A stretch of 64,000 nt of DNA, taken from assembly GCF_007748195.1 (NCBI RefSeq), contig NZ_CP037920.1, forward strand, positions 5,051,800-5,115,799, given 5' to 3'. This stretch comes from Gimesia aquarii (GTDB taxonomy: Bacteria; Planctomycetota; Planctomycetia; Planctomycetales; Planctomycetaceae). The translations under genes and the position numbers were made by a program. Under the pieces are notes generated by a model, which ran no database searches, was not told the DNA's origin, and saw nothing but the letters and a program-made list of their open reading frames with translations. Below are positions 55,053 through 64,000 of the stretch, piece after piece. Every line of letters begins with the position of its first letter. The stretch's first letter is position 1.

Positions 55053-58049
55053 ATCTAAAGCAATCGACGGAATTGACTGGTCTGAGACACTTGAAAAGAG
55101 TTTTCCTCCTTCTGCAAGCCAGAGCTCTTGGGAAACCGAGACCTTTTTAAATTTCTGTACTTTGCCTGAAGGCCAGCGGACAATCAATTCGTCAATTTGT
55201 CTGGCATTGCCCAGACCGACAATGAGACGACGCTCATTACTGGCTTGGTAGCCATCCCCAGCGGTAAGCTGACGTGTAATGGTTTTATTATCAATTCGAA
55301 CTTGAATCGTTGTTCCAATGGCATCTCGATTCGATTCCACTCCGAATAATCGAAGTGAAAGATAATTACCTGCAGGAAGACTCGTATTTGTCAAAAGTGC
55401 GGAGCCACCTTCAAGATGACCGACTATAAGATCGTTGCGACCATCCCGATTCCAATCTATTCTAGCAACAGATCGTCCCAATCTTTTTTCCTGAAAATAA
55501 GAACCCAAAGCGGTACCATCGACTTTTGAAAATCGCTGTCCATTCCATTGAAAGAGTTGTGGTAGCATTTTGTAGGGTCGCCCCTGTTGGCGCAAGTCAT
55601 CAACGTGACCATTTGACACGAATAATTCGAGACGTCCGTCAAGATCCAGATCCAGAAACTGTGTTCCAAACCCGAGAACATTCAATGTGGGAGAATGAAG
55701 GTCCATCATGCGCGTACGATCTTCATAATACCCTATTGATGAATTTACATAGAACGTATTTGATTCACTAAGGAAGTTCGTTATGTGAACGTCCAATTGC
55801 CCATCATCGTTGAGATCACCGAGGCTAATTCCCATACACCCCTCGGCCTTTCCATCCTCATTGAGAGCAAGACCGGCCGCAATTCCCCGCTCTTGCAAAC
55901 GGGGCTGATGATCACTACCGGATTCATTCACGAAAAAAAAGTTTGGTACAGTATCATTGGCAACAAGGAGACTTAATTGTCCCGATCCGTACTCGTCCCA
56001 CACAGCTACGCCAAGTCCTTTTCCACTCGGTTCAACGGAGAGAAAGCCCTTTGTCATATCAGTAAAGTGACCGTTTCCATCATTAAGCCATAAGCGATCA
56101 ATCTCTCCCTGAAAGTGAAAGGGTAAGCACGCGCGTGATGAACCGTCAGGGTGTTGACAAATACGTTCAAAAACATCGTCCGCGGTTAAATAGTTAACTG
56201 CATAGATGTCTGTCAATCCGTCTGCGTTCAGATCAGCCAGCACGCAACTCGTAGTCCATTGACTGCCGCCCACTCCCGCTTCTACAGTGACGTCAGTAAA
56301 CGTGCCATCGCCATTGTTCGTCCACAGACAATTGGCTCCAATGTTTGCGACGTAGAGGTCTGGAAATCCATCCGAATTAACGTCTCCAACGGAAACTCCC
56401 TGTCCAAAGCCACTTTCTTGAATGCCCACATCGGTAGTTACATCTTCAAACCTTATTGCTTCACAATTTCTAAAAAGACGATCGGAATCACGATTGGCAT
56501 GCTCGTCGGGTGGCCAGGGTCTCCCTTGTGTGAAGTAGATATCGGGGTAACCATCCATATCAAAGTCGAGGACACCGATACCTCCGCCCGTAAACTCGAA
56601 CATTCTCCGCGAAGGACGTCCCTCGGTTCCATTAAAATACTGAAAGTGCAGACTACTTGCTTTTGCATCGTCTCGAAAAGACATCGTCGATGGCTTGTTT
56701 AAACGAACTTTGTCTGATGATGGAGGGATCACTCGAAAACGAGGAAGAGAATACATCGAGTAGTCTACAGACTGTGCAACATTCGCAGTGTTGACAGTCA
56801 AGCTCAATGGAATCCCCTCGATTTTTGCTCGCAGTTCTTCCAGATAACGTTGCGCATTTTGATGCTCTGGATCAATACGAACTCCCAGTTGACACCAGGC
56901 AAATGCTTCCCAGATGCGTCCAGTCAATTCGTAACTTTTTGCCAATTCCAATGCCGGTTCGATGCTTGCATTATCGCTCGTTGAAAAAAATCGATCCTGA
57001 ACGACATTCAGTTCTTGTAGACAGACGGTGTGTTTTGCAAATTTTTTAGCAGTTTGTGTCTCTCCAATTTCGTCAAGAAGATTGGCAAGACGAAAATTGG
57101 GGAGTTTTAATTCCGGAGCACGGAGGGCCGCTTCCCAATAACAACGAATCGCCGCTTCTTTCAAACCCTCTTTTTCAGCGATTTGCGCTCGAACAAGCCA
57201 GGTCTCCGCATCTTCATCAGCCGCCGGTGGAATTTGTTTTTCCCAGACAATCAGTTCGTTATACCGTTCTGCAATCAGCAATTGACGCCCCAGCGCGACA
57301 TGGGCGGCTATGAGATCAGGTTGTCGTTCTATTGCAGCTCGTAATAATTGGATGGCACGTTCGGTTTGTTCTTTCTCTGCGGCATGCCAGGCAAGACCCA
57401 GCAAGGGATTTGCATCTTCAGGAACTGCTGCGCGTGCCCGTTCGAGCGCTTCCAGGTCATTAATGACTCCCGATTCTCGAGCAAGAAGTAATAACAAATC
57501 TGTTTCTACACCTCGGCGAATCAGATATAAAACGTGGGGAATTGCCTCACGTCGACGTCCGCATAACCCAAGAAGTCTCGCAAGATTGGAGTTAGCTTGA
57601 ATATTTTCTGAATCGAGAGCAAGAACCATGCGGTAAGATCGTTCTGCATCAGAAAAACGAGAAAGCTGATAATGCTGTAATTCAGACGTGAATAACGCTG
57701 AACGAACCAGAATCTCTGTGTTCGATGTTTGTAATTGCTTCAGATAATCCAGGGCATCTTGGAACTTGCCCTGTGATACGGCACACTCAGCCGCAAGGAA
57801 TGCTGCCTCATCTAAACTCGGATTGATTTTTAAAACTTCAGCGGCATTTCTCTCTGCCTGTTGTTCTCGTCCCATAGCATGATCACGTTGAGCCTGATAC
57901 ATCAATCGTTCTGCTCGCGCGGCTGATCTCCCAAATTGGTACAATGCTCCCCATCCCCCTGCAACAAAGACCAGCAAAGCAACGCCCAATACAGCAATCC
58001 ACCGCTTCGCTCGGGATTGTGGAGCTGAATCGTTGTCGCTGACGGACAT
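55050..58049 (-). CDS. TPR-CRTAC (FG-GAP/ASPIC-UnbV) protein, copy 2
   Basis: 999 residues from ATG 58049, one base after the previous stop, with GGAG eight bases upstream; an in-frame ATG at 58070 would overlap the previous gene. One N-terminal membrane helix ('RWIAVLGVALLVFVAGGWGA') makes it membrane-anchored. Residues about 50-410 are TPR-like helices. The rest is FG-GAP/VCBS calcium-binding repeats ('GVGDVNSDGFPDLYVANIG') and a C-terminal ASPIC/UnbV domain with 'QLTAGDGYQASNERRL'. It is a paralogue of the gene just upstream, with the same domain order and nearly the same size. Confidence 0.9.
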   Translation of the reverse strand: MSVSDNDSAPQSRAKRWIAVLGVALLVFVAGGWGALYQFGRSAARAERLMYQAQRDHAMGREQQAERNAAEVLKINPSLDEAAFLAAECAVSQGKFQDALDYLKQLQTSNTEILVRSALFTSELQHYQLSRFSDAERSYRMVLALDSENIQANSNLARLLGLCGRRREAIPHVLYLIRRGVETDLLLLLARESGVINDLEALERARAAVPEDANPLLGLAWHAAEKEQTERAIQLLRAAIERQPDLIAAHVALGRQLLIAERYNELIVWEKQIPPAADEDAETWLVRAQIAEKEGLKEAAIRCYWEAALRAPELKLPNFRLANLLDEIGETQTAKKFAKHTVCLQELNVVQDRFFSTSDNASIEPALELAKSYELTGRIWEAFAWCQLGVRIDPEHQNAQRYLEELRAKIEGIPLSLTVNTANVAQSVDYSMYSLPRFRVIPPSSDKVRLNKPSTMSFRDDAKASSLHFQYFNGTEGRPSRRMFEFTGGGIGVLDFDMDGYPDIYFTQGRPWPPDEHANRDSDRLFRNCEAIRFEDVTTDVGIQESGFGQGVSVGDVNSDGFPDLYVANIGANCLWTNNGDGTFTDVTVEAGVGGSQWTTSCVLADLNADGLTDIYAVNYLTADDVFERICQHPDGSSRACLPFHFQGEIDRLWLNDGNGHFTDMTKGFLSVEPSGKGLGVAVWDEYGSGQLSLLVANDTVPNFFFVNESGSDHQPRLQERGIAAGLALNEDGKAEGCMGISLGDLNDDGQLDVHITNFLSESNTFYVNSSIGYYEDRTRMMDLHSPTLNVLGFGTQFLDLDLDGRLELFVSNGHVDDLRQQGRPYKMLPQLFQWNGQRFSKVDGTALGSYFQEKRLGRSVARIDWNRDGRNDLIVGHLEGGSALLTNTSLPAGNYLSLRLFGVESNRDAIGTTIQVRIDNKTITRQLTAGDGYQASNERRLIVGLGNARQIDELIVRWPSGKVQKFKKVSVSQELWLAEGGKLFSSVSDQSIPSIALD

Positions 58050-58050
58050 T

Positions 58051-61000
58051 TTAGTACTCCAATAACGCATTAGATTTTAACGCATTGTTCTGGTATTCTA
58101 ATATCACTTCTGCTCCGGGAATTTCGAGATCCGAGTTACGCCAGAGTGTAAAATTTGCTCCTTCCTCTACGACTTTAAGAGTGACATTGACTGGTAGGTT
58201 TTTCATTGTAGATCTCCCTCCCGATGGCCAGTGGATTTGCAATTCTTGCACAGACTCAGACTTTCCCAGTCCGAATTGAAGCATCCGCTGGTTACTCGCC
58301 AAATAGCCATCTCCGGCGACTAATTGCTTCTTCCATCGTCGATTCTCTACGACTACCTCAACGCTGGAACCAATGGCATCGCGGGCCGATTTTGTCGCAA
58401 TCAGCTGTATATTGATGAAATTACCACTTCCAACAGTTCGGTTGGTCATGAGTGAAGCTGGTTCCCCGATTTGGGAAACTACAAAATCCATCAATCCATC
58501 TCGATTCCAGTCAAGTCGTGCCAAACCGCGTCCCAATATCTTTTTTTCGAACCATGGTCCAATATCATCTGCAAAAAGTTCGGTAAATTGTCCTCTGCCC
58601 CTGTTTTTGAAAAACTGTGACCGCATTTGATATTCTCCTCCCCTATCGCGATAGTCATCAACATGACCATTCACCACAACAAGGTCTGCTGCACCGTCGA
58701 GATCTGCATCCAGAAACTGCGTTCCCCAACCGACAAACGGCCAACTCGGACCGGCAAGGCCTGCTTTCTTGGTTGCATCGAAAAAAAGCCCCTCGGTGTC
58801 CTGTAAGTAGAGTGTGTTCGATTCATCTTTGAAGTTCGTAACAAAGAAATCGATCCGCCCGTCACCGTCCACGTCATCCGCAGCGATCCCCATACAGGCC
58901 ATTGCGAGTCCATCTTCGTTGTGAGAGATTCCGTCGATAAATCCTCGATTTTCCATACGGATTCCCGAGGCGTCGTCTGTACCTGAAGCCTGGAGCAGAA
59001 AATTGGGAGTTTGATCGTTGGCCACAAAGAGGCTTGGCCGTTCGCGGTCATGCAGGTTTGACGCCACAACCCCCAGACCTTTTGCACCGGATACAGGAGT
59101 CATATCCGGGATGAACTTAAACGTTCCATCTCCCTGATTCAGATGCAGTCGATCGGGAGTTCCAACAAATACAGAGGGTGAACAGGCTAATCCCTCACAA
59201 ATAGCCGTATAGACATTCTGTCCCATGAGGTAGTTAACATCAAACAGATCCGGAAGTCCATCGGCGTTCAAGTCGACAACAACACAACTCGCCGTCCACT
59301 CCTCTCCCGTTAGACCACACTTATCTGTAACATCCTCGAAAGTACCGTCTCCATTGTTATGGTAAAGTCGATTGTGACCAATGTTGGCGATATAGAGATC
59401 GGGAAATCCGTCGTTATTGAAGTCGGCTACAGTCGGCCCCTGGCCGTAGCCCTGATTCTCAAGCCCTGATTTAACCGTAATCTCTTCAAATGAGTCTCCC
59501 ATGTTTCGGAACAAACGGTCGGTGTAAAATCTGGATGGGGAAGGCTCCCTTTTACCAGATTTCCATTCTGCCCCTTGGGTAAAATATAAGTCGGGCCATT
59601 CGTCTCCGTCGAAGTCTACAACGGCAACCCCTCCCCCATTTGACTCAAAGACACGTACGCCCCTGGTCGATGGATCGGGGCCATTGAAGTAGGTGAAATC
59701 GATACCGTTTCTTGATAATGAAAACTGGATCAAAGCATCGACAGGAGCTTCGGTATCGCCAGCCGAGAGGTGGAGATTGATTTGCGGTAGTTGAAACTCT
59801 GGATAAGATGATAGATCAATAATTTTTGCCAGATTTTGTGTGTCTTGAACCAGCGGCAGGTCTCGATTCAACAGAGGCGCACATCGTGTTAAATTTTCTT
59901 GCGGCCAATCGGCGGTGGAAAACAGGTCTCGTGCCACGACTCCCCAGGCACATACTTCCCAAATCCGCCCCATTTTCTCCAATAATTCCAGGGTTCGTCG
60001 AAATGGTGCTTCGTTGAGTCCATTACTCCGTAATACATCATCAACCTGTTGAGTCAGTTCAACCATCTCTATCGCACGCTCGCGAAAAACTGCAGTCGAA
60101 TTGTCGTCAAGTGATGCTAATACCTGACTGAGTTGAACTGTGGCGCGCCGATGTCTTGGATCGCGGCGAATACATTGCCAGAAGCAATGCGCGGCCATTT
60201 GACGTTTATCATGACGGCGCGCCCAAAGACCTCGAACGTACCAGATATCGGGATGTGCCTCTGCCACTTCAGGTAGTCCCTGGTGCCATTGAGCAAATTG
60301 TTCCTCTTTTTGATCGAGCAACAATTCACCCAACATCGCCTGTGCGGATATCAGCTCGGGCGCTTCCTCAACAATCTGACTCAGACTTTCCTTTGCCTTT
60401 TCAGGGTCACCGTCCCAAAACCGGTGCGCAGCCAGTCCGAATCGCACGTAGGAATCTTTTTTTGATTTCAGCAAGCAAGACTCAAGGAACGGCTTATGTT
60501 CAACATGTCGGTCAAGATCGGCGAAAATTGCCAACTCGTTTATCGTGGCCGATCCACTTCGGACTAAAAAGAAAAAATGGGGCAACGCTTCCCAGCGCGC
60601 TCCCGTGGTACTTAACAAAAATGCGAGACGCTCATGCGTGGCAACATTGTCTGGATTTGTTTGCAGCACCTGTTGATAGGACTGAATTGCATTCGTCAAT
60701 TGTCCAAGTTCACGGTAGACTTCGGCAGCGGAGAATCTGGCGAGCTTGGTGTGTTTATTCTCTCCTTCAGAATCAATCACCAATTGAAAGTATTTCAGTG
60801 CGTCACTAAATCGCTGACTACGCATGGCTGCTTCCCCAGCCAGAAGTAGCGATTCTGATCGTTCGGGAGCACTAACAGATACCTCTGTGGCCAACAAAAT
60901 GGCACGTTCAAAGTCTTTTTCAGAAAGAGCGGTTCTGGCCTTTTGCAATAACACAACAGAATCAGCAGAGTTCGGCTCACAGCCAGAGGCCAGACAGAGG

Positions 61001-61074
61001 AATATGATTAATAAAACCAGATGCCTTAAAACAGGCAACTTGAGATTAGTTTTCTCGTATTCTCCAGACTGCAA
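58051..61074 (-). CDS. TPR-CRTAC (FG-GAP/ASPIC-UnbV) lipoprotein, copy 1
   Basis: 1,007 residues. Signal with lipobox 'FLCLASGC' puts the lipidated Cys at residue 32, so unlike its paralogue it is a lipoprotein. TPR repeats cover about 40-400, followed by FG-GAP/VCBS repeats ('TVADFNNDGFPDLYIANIG', 'DADLDGAADLVVVNGHVDD') and ASPIC/UnbV with 'KQLVAGDGYLASNQRML'. GGGGGA precedes the ATG. Calcium-binding Asp-rich loops are visible in each repeat. It is separated by 12 bases from the small lipoprotein gene and by one base from copy 2, so the three form one operon. Function in planctomycetes is unknown. Confidence 0.9.
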   Translation of the reverse strand: MQSGEYEKTNLKLPVLRHLVLLIIFLCLASGCEPNSADSVVLLQKARTALSEKDFERAILLATEVSVSAPERSESLLLAGEAAMRSQRFSDALKYFQLVIDSEGENKHTKLARFSAAEVYRELGQLTNAIQSYQQVLQTNPDNVATHERLAFLLSTTGARWEALPHFFFLVRSGSATINELAIFADLDRHVEHKPFLESCLLKSKKDSYVRFGLAAHRFWDGDPEKAKESLSQIVEEAPELISAQAMLGELLLDQKEEQFAQWHQGLPEVAEAHPDIWYVRGLWARRHDKRQMAAHCFWQCIRRDPRHRRATVQLSQVLASLDDNSTAVFRERAIEMVELTQQVDDVLRSNGLNEAPFRRTLELLEKMGRIWEVCAWGVVARDLFSTADWPQENLTRCAPLLNRDLPLVQDTQNLAKIIDLSSYPEFQLPQINLHLSAGDTEAPVDALIQFSLSRNGIDFTYFNGPDPSTRGVRVFESNGGGVAVVDFDGDEWPDLYFTQGAEWKSGKREPSPSRFYTDRLFRNMGDSFEEITVKSGLENQGYGQGPTVADFNNDGFPDLYIANIGHNRLYHNNGDGTFEDVTDKCGLTGEEWTASCVVVDLNADGLPDLFDVNYLMGQNVYTAICEGLACSPSVFVGTPDRLHLNQGDGTFKFIPDMTPVSGAKGLGVVASNLHDRERPSLFVANDQTPNFLLQASGTDDASGIRMENRGFIDGISHNEDGLAMACMGIAADDVDGDGRIDFFVTNFKDESNTLYLQDTEGLFFDATKKAGLAGPSWPFVGWGTQFLDADLDGAADLVVVNGHVDDYRDRGGEYQMRSQFFKNRGRGQFTELFADDIGPWFEKKILGRGLARLDWNRDGLMDFVVSQIGEPASLMTNRTVGSGNFINIQLIATKSARDAIGSSVEVVVENRRWKKQLVAGDGYLASNQRMLQFGLGKSESVQELQIHWPSGGRSTMKNLPVNVTLKVVEEGANFTLWRNSDLEIPGAEVILEYQNNALKSNALLEY

Positions 61075-61086
61075 TCGATATCCCCC

Positions 61087-61572
61087 TTACTTAATTTCAA
61101 GATCGAACTTGTTGTCTCCACCGGCCTCAACCATTACCGACAGCGGTGTCGTATCCACTTTCGCATATTTTGCCGGAATTGCATTCTTAGTCTTCTGCGT
61201 TGCCCGCGCATCATGGCCGCTGTTTGAATCATAATTCTTTGTCGGATCGGCACCATGTGCAGCATCGACTCCACTGGATTCGGTTGCATCTCCTAAATAT
61301 TTGGTAACAAGCACAGAATATCTACCAGCAGCCGCACCGTCACCGGGCGAATAGGTCATCAATTCATACACACCAGTGCCATTTGTTCGTCCATAGGCAA
61401 CAGGTTGTTTTTCTGTTGAGATAAAAGTGACACTCGCACCAGCTACGGGAGCCCCCGATAAACTGACTGTTCCGGACACTTTATAGACAGGCTTTCTGTC
61501 CTCTCCAGTCCTACCGGTACACCCACACAAAATGATGAGAAAAAATGTAATAAGTAAAGCCCGTACGCTCAT
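61087..61572 (-). CDS. Small lipoprotein with carboxypeptidase-regulatory fold
   Basis: 161 residues. Lipobox 'LIILCGC' with Cys18 as the lipidated residue. Residues about 30-120 form the carboxypeptidase-regulatory/transthyretin-like beta sandwich ('VSGTVSLSGAPVAGASVTFI', 'GVYELMTYSPGD'). A polar insert at about 88-120 separates the last strand ('DNKFDLEI'). Such proteins often follow DUF1559 genes in planctomycetes, as here. Probably a membrane-tethered binding module; no enzyme motif is seen. It lies 12 bases before the CRTAC lipoprotein gene. Confidence 0.87.
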   Translation of the reverse strand: MSVRALLITFFLIILCGCTGRTGEDRKPVYKVSGTVSLSGAPVAGASVTFISTEKQPVAYGRTNGTGVYELMTYSPGDGAAAGRYSVLVTKYLGDATESSGVDAAHGADPTKNYDSNSGHDARATQKTKNAIPAKYAKVDTTPLSVMVEAGGDNKFDLEIK

Positions 61573-61627
61573 TGCAGGAATTCCTTAGAAGTTGTTACCT
61601 GGAAAAACATGTGATACGTCTCTTTTA

Positions 61628-61655
61628 CGGAGGGCAGCAAGCTTACTACCCTCCG
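61628..61655 (-). terminator. Stable hairpin after the DUF1559 gene
   Basis: Arms 61628-61637 and 61646-61655 pair as CGGAGGG with CCCTCCG plus three further pairs, with an 8-base loop. It lies between the DUF1559 stop and the lipoprotein gene. No U-run follows on the minus strand (TAAAAGAG), so partial termination or 3'-end protection of the DUF1559 message is more likely than a full stop. Confidence 0.45.
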
Positions 61656-61690
61656 ATTTTCAAGTTGATGATTTTCTAGCTCTAATAAGC

Positions 61691-62785
61691 TTAGAAATCG
61701 CCTACCGGTTCACCACCTGAGACAGAACCTAATGCTCCCCAGATACCAAAGGGACTCCTGGCAGAGCCTGATGGAGATGTTGAGGCTGGATTACCAGCGT
61801 CAATGTTTTCGCTGATGAATCGGACAGCTCCGTCCCCCATCAGGACTTGGGCGCCTCCTGCATGCTGGCTGGTCGGATCCTGAACGCCATCCTGTTGATC
61901 GCCTGGCTGAGAGCAACTCGGCTTGTTAGGGCCCAGGATGGTACTCATACCAGTAAAACTCATCGCTCCATCCATCCAGCGCAAACCGCCCCAACGGGCC
62001 GAACTCCCGGCGTATTGATCAGTAGCGTTGTTGTAATTATTAAGGCATACAGAAGCGTCAACACGGTATTGAGCTTGAGTAATATTCGTGGCAATCGCAC
62101 CAGTCAGGATTGAATTTCCACCTGGCTTGGCTTTGATACGTTCACCCATGGCAATCGTATTACTTAAACCATCGGTAACGTCACGAATTCTTCTTACGCC
62201 AGAGTTCCCAGATCCACCGACGAAAAAACCTCTCAGACCACGACCACCGTTTCCGTTCCACGCGGGATTGGTATCCCAGGCAGTATCGCCTCGTGAGAAC
62301 ATGTAATTGGATCCACGGCGCGGAAGCTGCTCGGTCGAATCTCCATCCGATGGACACAACAGCATAGGGATGGATGTTCTGACCGCTTTATGATTGTTAT
62401 CCCAGGGAACAAAATCAAATCCATTATAATTCGTAGTTCCATCGACCGCGGCGGCGGTACCACCCGCTGCAATCAAGTTGAAGAGCGGTGCCTGGTCAAT
62501 AAAGGGAAGCAAACCCACAAATCCGCTCTGCCGCCGTCCACCTGGTCCACCATTAGAACCAGATGCCATAGGCATGCAACCATGTACTTCATGATAGCCG
62601 TGAACCGCAATTCCCAACTGCTTCAATTTGTTTTTACACTCTGTCCGCCGCGCAGCTTCACGTGCTTGCTGGACAGCAGGAAGTAGCAGTGCGATGAGAA
62701 TTGCAATAATCGCAATAACGACCAGTAATTCAATTAATGTAAAACCAAATGTAAAACTTCCTTTGCGTTTGTGTCTCTGTTTCAT
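61691..62785 (-). CDS. DUF1559 pseudopilin-like protein
   Basis: 364 residues from ATG 62785, fixed by GGAGGG six bases upstream; a longer frame reaches 62863. The prepilin motif 'FGFTLIELLVVIAIIAILIA' then 'LLLPAVQQAREAARRTECKN' define it, with cleavage expected after Gly14. The DUF1559 head ends with the signature 'QHAGGAQVLMGDGAVRFISE'. It heads an operon with a small lipoprotein and the two TPR-CRTAC proteins, so it may supply or anchor a surface structure that they bind. Compare the paralogue at 19254-20174, which heads a glycan operon. Confidence 0.94.
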   Translation of the reverse strand: MKQRHKRKGSFTFGFTLIELLVVIAIIAILIALLLPAVQQAREAARRTECKNKLKQLGIAVHGYHEVHGCMPMASGSNGGPGGRRQSGFVGLLPFIDQAPLFNLIAAGGTAAAVDGTTNYNGFDFVPWDNNHKAVRTSIPMLLCPSDGDSTEQLPRRGSNYMFSRGDTAWDTNPAWNGNGGRGLRGFFVGGSGNSGVRRIRDVTDGLSNTIAMGERIKAKPGGNSILTGAIATNITQAQYRVDASVCLNNYNNATDQYAGSSARWGGLRWMDGAMSFTGMSTILGPNKPSCSQPGDQQDGVQDPTSQHAGGAQVLMGDGAVRFISENIDAGNPASTSPSGSARSPFGIWGALGSVSGGEPVGDF

Positions 62786-63431
62786 GTTAATCCCTCCACA
62801 GTAAAAGAATAATGAGAAAAGTCCGCAACGAATTAAAAAGTGATGTACCGAATGGCTTATCAACTTCTAGAAACTTCAATGAATATTTTGTGTAAACCGA
62901 TAATGAACCACAGATGTGACTTCTAGGTTTGTAGGTAGAACTGAGTATGAACCTTCAAACCTATCAGCATATTTATGTGTAAATAATTTCTATATGTAAT
63001 TAATACATCAGTTCATTAATATACTAACGATTAATTACTGCTTTTATATCGATATGTGGTATAATGTCAATTCAATTCTGTACAAAAATAAAATTCGCAT
63101 GTTGATTTTATTTCAACGATATTTGAAACTTAAAAATTAGAGAAACCCACTTTATTTAATATTAATAAGTAATTAAATATTATATAGTTACAGCGAATAC
63201 TACTTCCTCCAACCACCAGATTGTGCAAATAAACTTTAACCATTAACTGCATGATGTAAGATGGCAGATACAACAGGTTTGGAGAATCAATAGATTCAGA
63301 AACCCTGAATGATCAGTATTGTTACTACACAAAATATGAACAAATTTTCTAAAGTTTTTAAACACAAAATTAACCGTATGAACAGTACATTTCAGGTAAC
63401 ACCATAGTGATCACAGGGAGTCACTCGTTGT
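62786..63431. other. AT-rich divergent region, 0.65 kb
   Basis: Separates the minus-strand DUF1559 operon from a plus-strand membrane protein gene, so it should hold both promoters. The stretch 62990-63200 is strongly AT-rich. No further open frame or clear -35/-10 pair stands out. AGGGAG near 63415 is the likely ribosome site for the plus-strand gene. Confidence 0.5.
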
Positions 63432-64000
63432 ATGACTAAAGCCGTCCGAAGAGTAATTCAATCGCGGCAAGTCGTTGGAATTTTCGTCGTTGTCATCTAT
63501 GGAACACTGGCGCTCTGGTCGACATGGCCATTAGCACGTTTCTCGACAACAAGCTTACTGACAGGAGCATCAAACTCGTTAACAGTTCCCATGTTTAACC
63601 TTTGGTCCATCTGGTGGAATACAGAGGGGTTTCTTCAAGGGTTAAATAGCTATTGGAATGCTCCAATCTTTCATCCGACCCAAAATACTTTTGCATTTTC
63701 AGAGCCACAAACAGTAACGATGATTATGGCTCCTATCATCTGGCTCACACATTCTCGCGTGCTCGCCTATAACATTTATCTTTGGCTTGCGTTACTGCTT
63801 AACGGTCTGTTCACATTCCTGCTGCTGAGAAAACTCGGCGTGAATCGTTCCACTGCAATCTGGGGTGGAGCCGCCATGCTGCTTTTGCCAATCGTGCACT
63901 GGCAGCTTGACGTTGTGCAGTTGACTCCCCTGTGGGGTATTTTGTGGACCTGGATTGTGTTATTGAAGATTTCCAGACATCCCTCTTTGCTTCGTGGCAC
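63432..64000 (+). CDS. Polytopic membrane protein, GT-C-like (5' part)
   Basis: The frame is open from ATG 63432 to the window edge (189 codons and counting). It begins 'MTKAVRRVIQSRQVVGIFVV' with a membrane helix, then a large loop with 'FNLWSIWWNTEGF' and 'YWNAPIFHPTQNTFAFSEPQ', and further helices ('AAMLLLPIVHWQLDVVQL'). The layout resembles the GT-C/YfhO-like membrane proteins that take a lipid-linked sugar, but the decisive part is outside the window. AGGGAG lies upstream of the ATG. Confidence 0.65.
   Translation, partial: MTKAVRRVIQSRQVVGIFVVVIYGTLALWSTWPLARFSTTSLLTGASNSLTVPMFNLWSIWWNTEGFLQGLNSYWNAPIFHPTQNTFAFSEPQTVTMIMAPIIWLTHSRVLAYNIYLWLALLLNGLFTFLLLRKLGVNRSTAIWGGAAMLLLPIVHWQLDVVQLTPLWGILWTWIVLLKISRHPSLLRG

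Overview
The window looks like a chromosomal segment of a planctomycete of the Planctomycetales (Gimesia-like). The basis is family content rather than any marker gene: two DUF1559 pseudopilin-like proteins, a DUF1501 / DUF1549-DUF1553 / pre-peptidase-domain trio, two giant TPR-CRTAC-ASPIC/UnbV proteins, fused Bat proteins, and a secreted enzyme whose N-terminus carries the planctomycete 'SLEVRTMLAA' type signal. No rRNA, tRNA or CRISPR array was recognised.

Layout. (1) 1-13.1 kb, minus strand: most of an extracellular contractile injection system (eCIS, PVC/Afp/MAC-like). In transcription order it runs AAA+ ATPase, DUF4255 cap protein, two unrecognised proteins, sheath, tube, assembly protein, a small DUF6760-like gene lacking an ATG at the expected place, second tube protein, a protein with three 118-residue repeats, LysM tube-initiator, gpD-like hub, gpV-like spike, PAAR tip, gp25 wedge and the first codons of a gpJ-like wedge. 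Most junctions are 4-base ATGA or GTGA overlaps, so this is one tightly coupled operon that continues past the left edge. (2) 13.2-15 kb: two unrecognised genes in sparsely coding DNA. (3) 15.7-18.9 kb, minus: a small secreted six-cysteine peptide, a hairpin, a membrane-anchored protein, a C39-like peptidase/rhodanese fusion and a MauE-like redox membrane protein. This could be a peptide-maturation and export system. (4) 19.2-26.8 kb, plus: pseudopilin, lectin-fold protein, GT-C enzyme, methyltransferase, GT2, sulfotransferase and flippase-like protein, probably for making a sulfated or methylated surface glycan.

(5) 26.8-28.8 kb: a scrapyard of a 142-bp dispersed repeat, a frameshifted IS transposase and a decayed ParE-like toxin-antitoxin pair. 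(6) 29.1-41.3 kb, plus: MoxR ATPase, DUF58, BatD-like, BatA, BatB-BatC fusion, BatD-BatE-SH3 fusion, then a histidine kinase and an NtrC-type activator, with a sigma-54-like promoter in front of the first gene. A second copy of the 142-bp repeat beside a transposase fragment follows it. (7) 42.7-47.5 kb, minus: a ~1,585-residue secreted cellulase-type enzyme with two CBM2-like domains, a GH8 domain, a second possible hydrolase domain and Calx-beta spacers. (8) 48.2-55 kb: DUF1501 (minus), then the DUF1549/1553 haem protein and a PPC-domain protein (plus). (9) 55-62.8 kb, minus: DUF1559, a small lipoprotein and the two tandem TPR-CRTAC paralogues. (10) From 63.4 kb, plus: the start of a polytopic membrane protein cut by the right edge.

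The strongest candidates for something undescribed are the eCIS accessory proteins (the repeat protein and the 28-cysteine coiled-coil protein), the C39-rhodanese/MauE/cysteine-rich-peptide cluster, and the 142-bp repeat that abuts transposase debris. Functions are inferred from recognised families and motifs; no database search was run.
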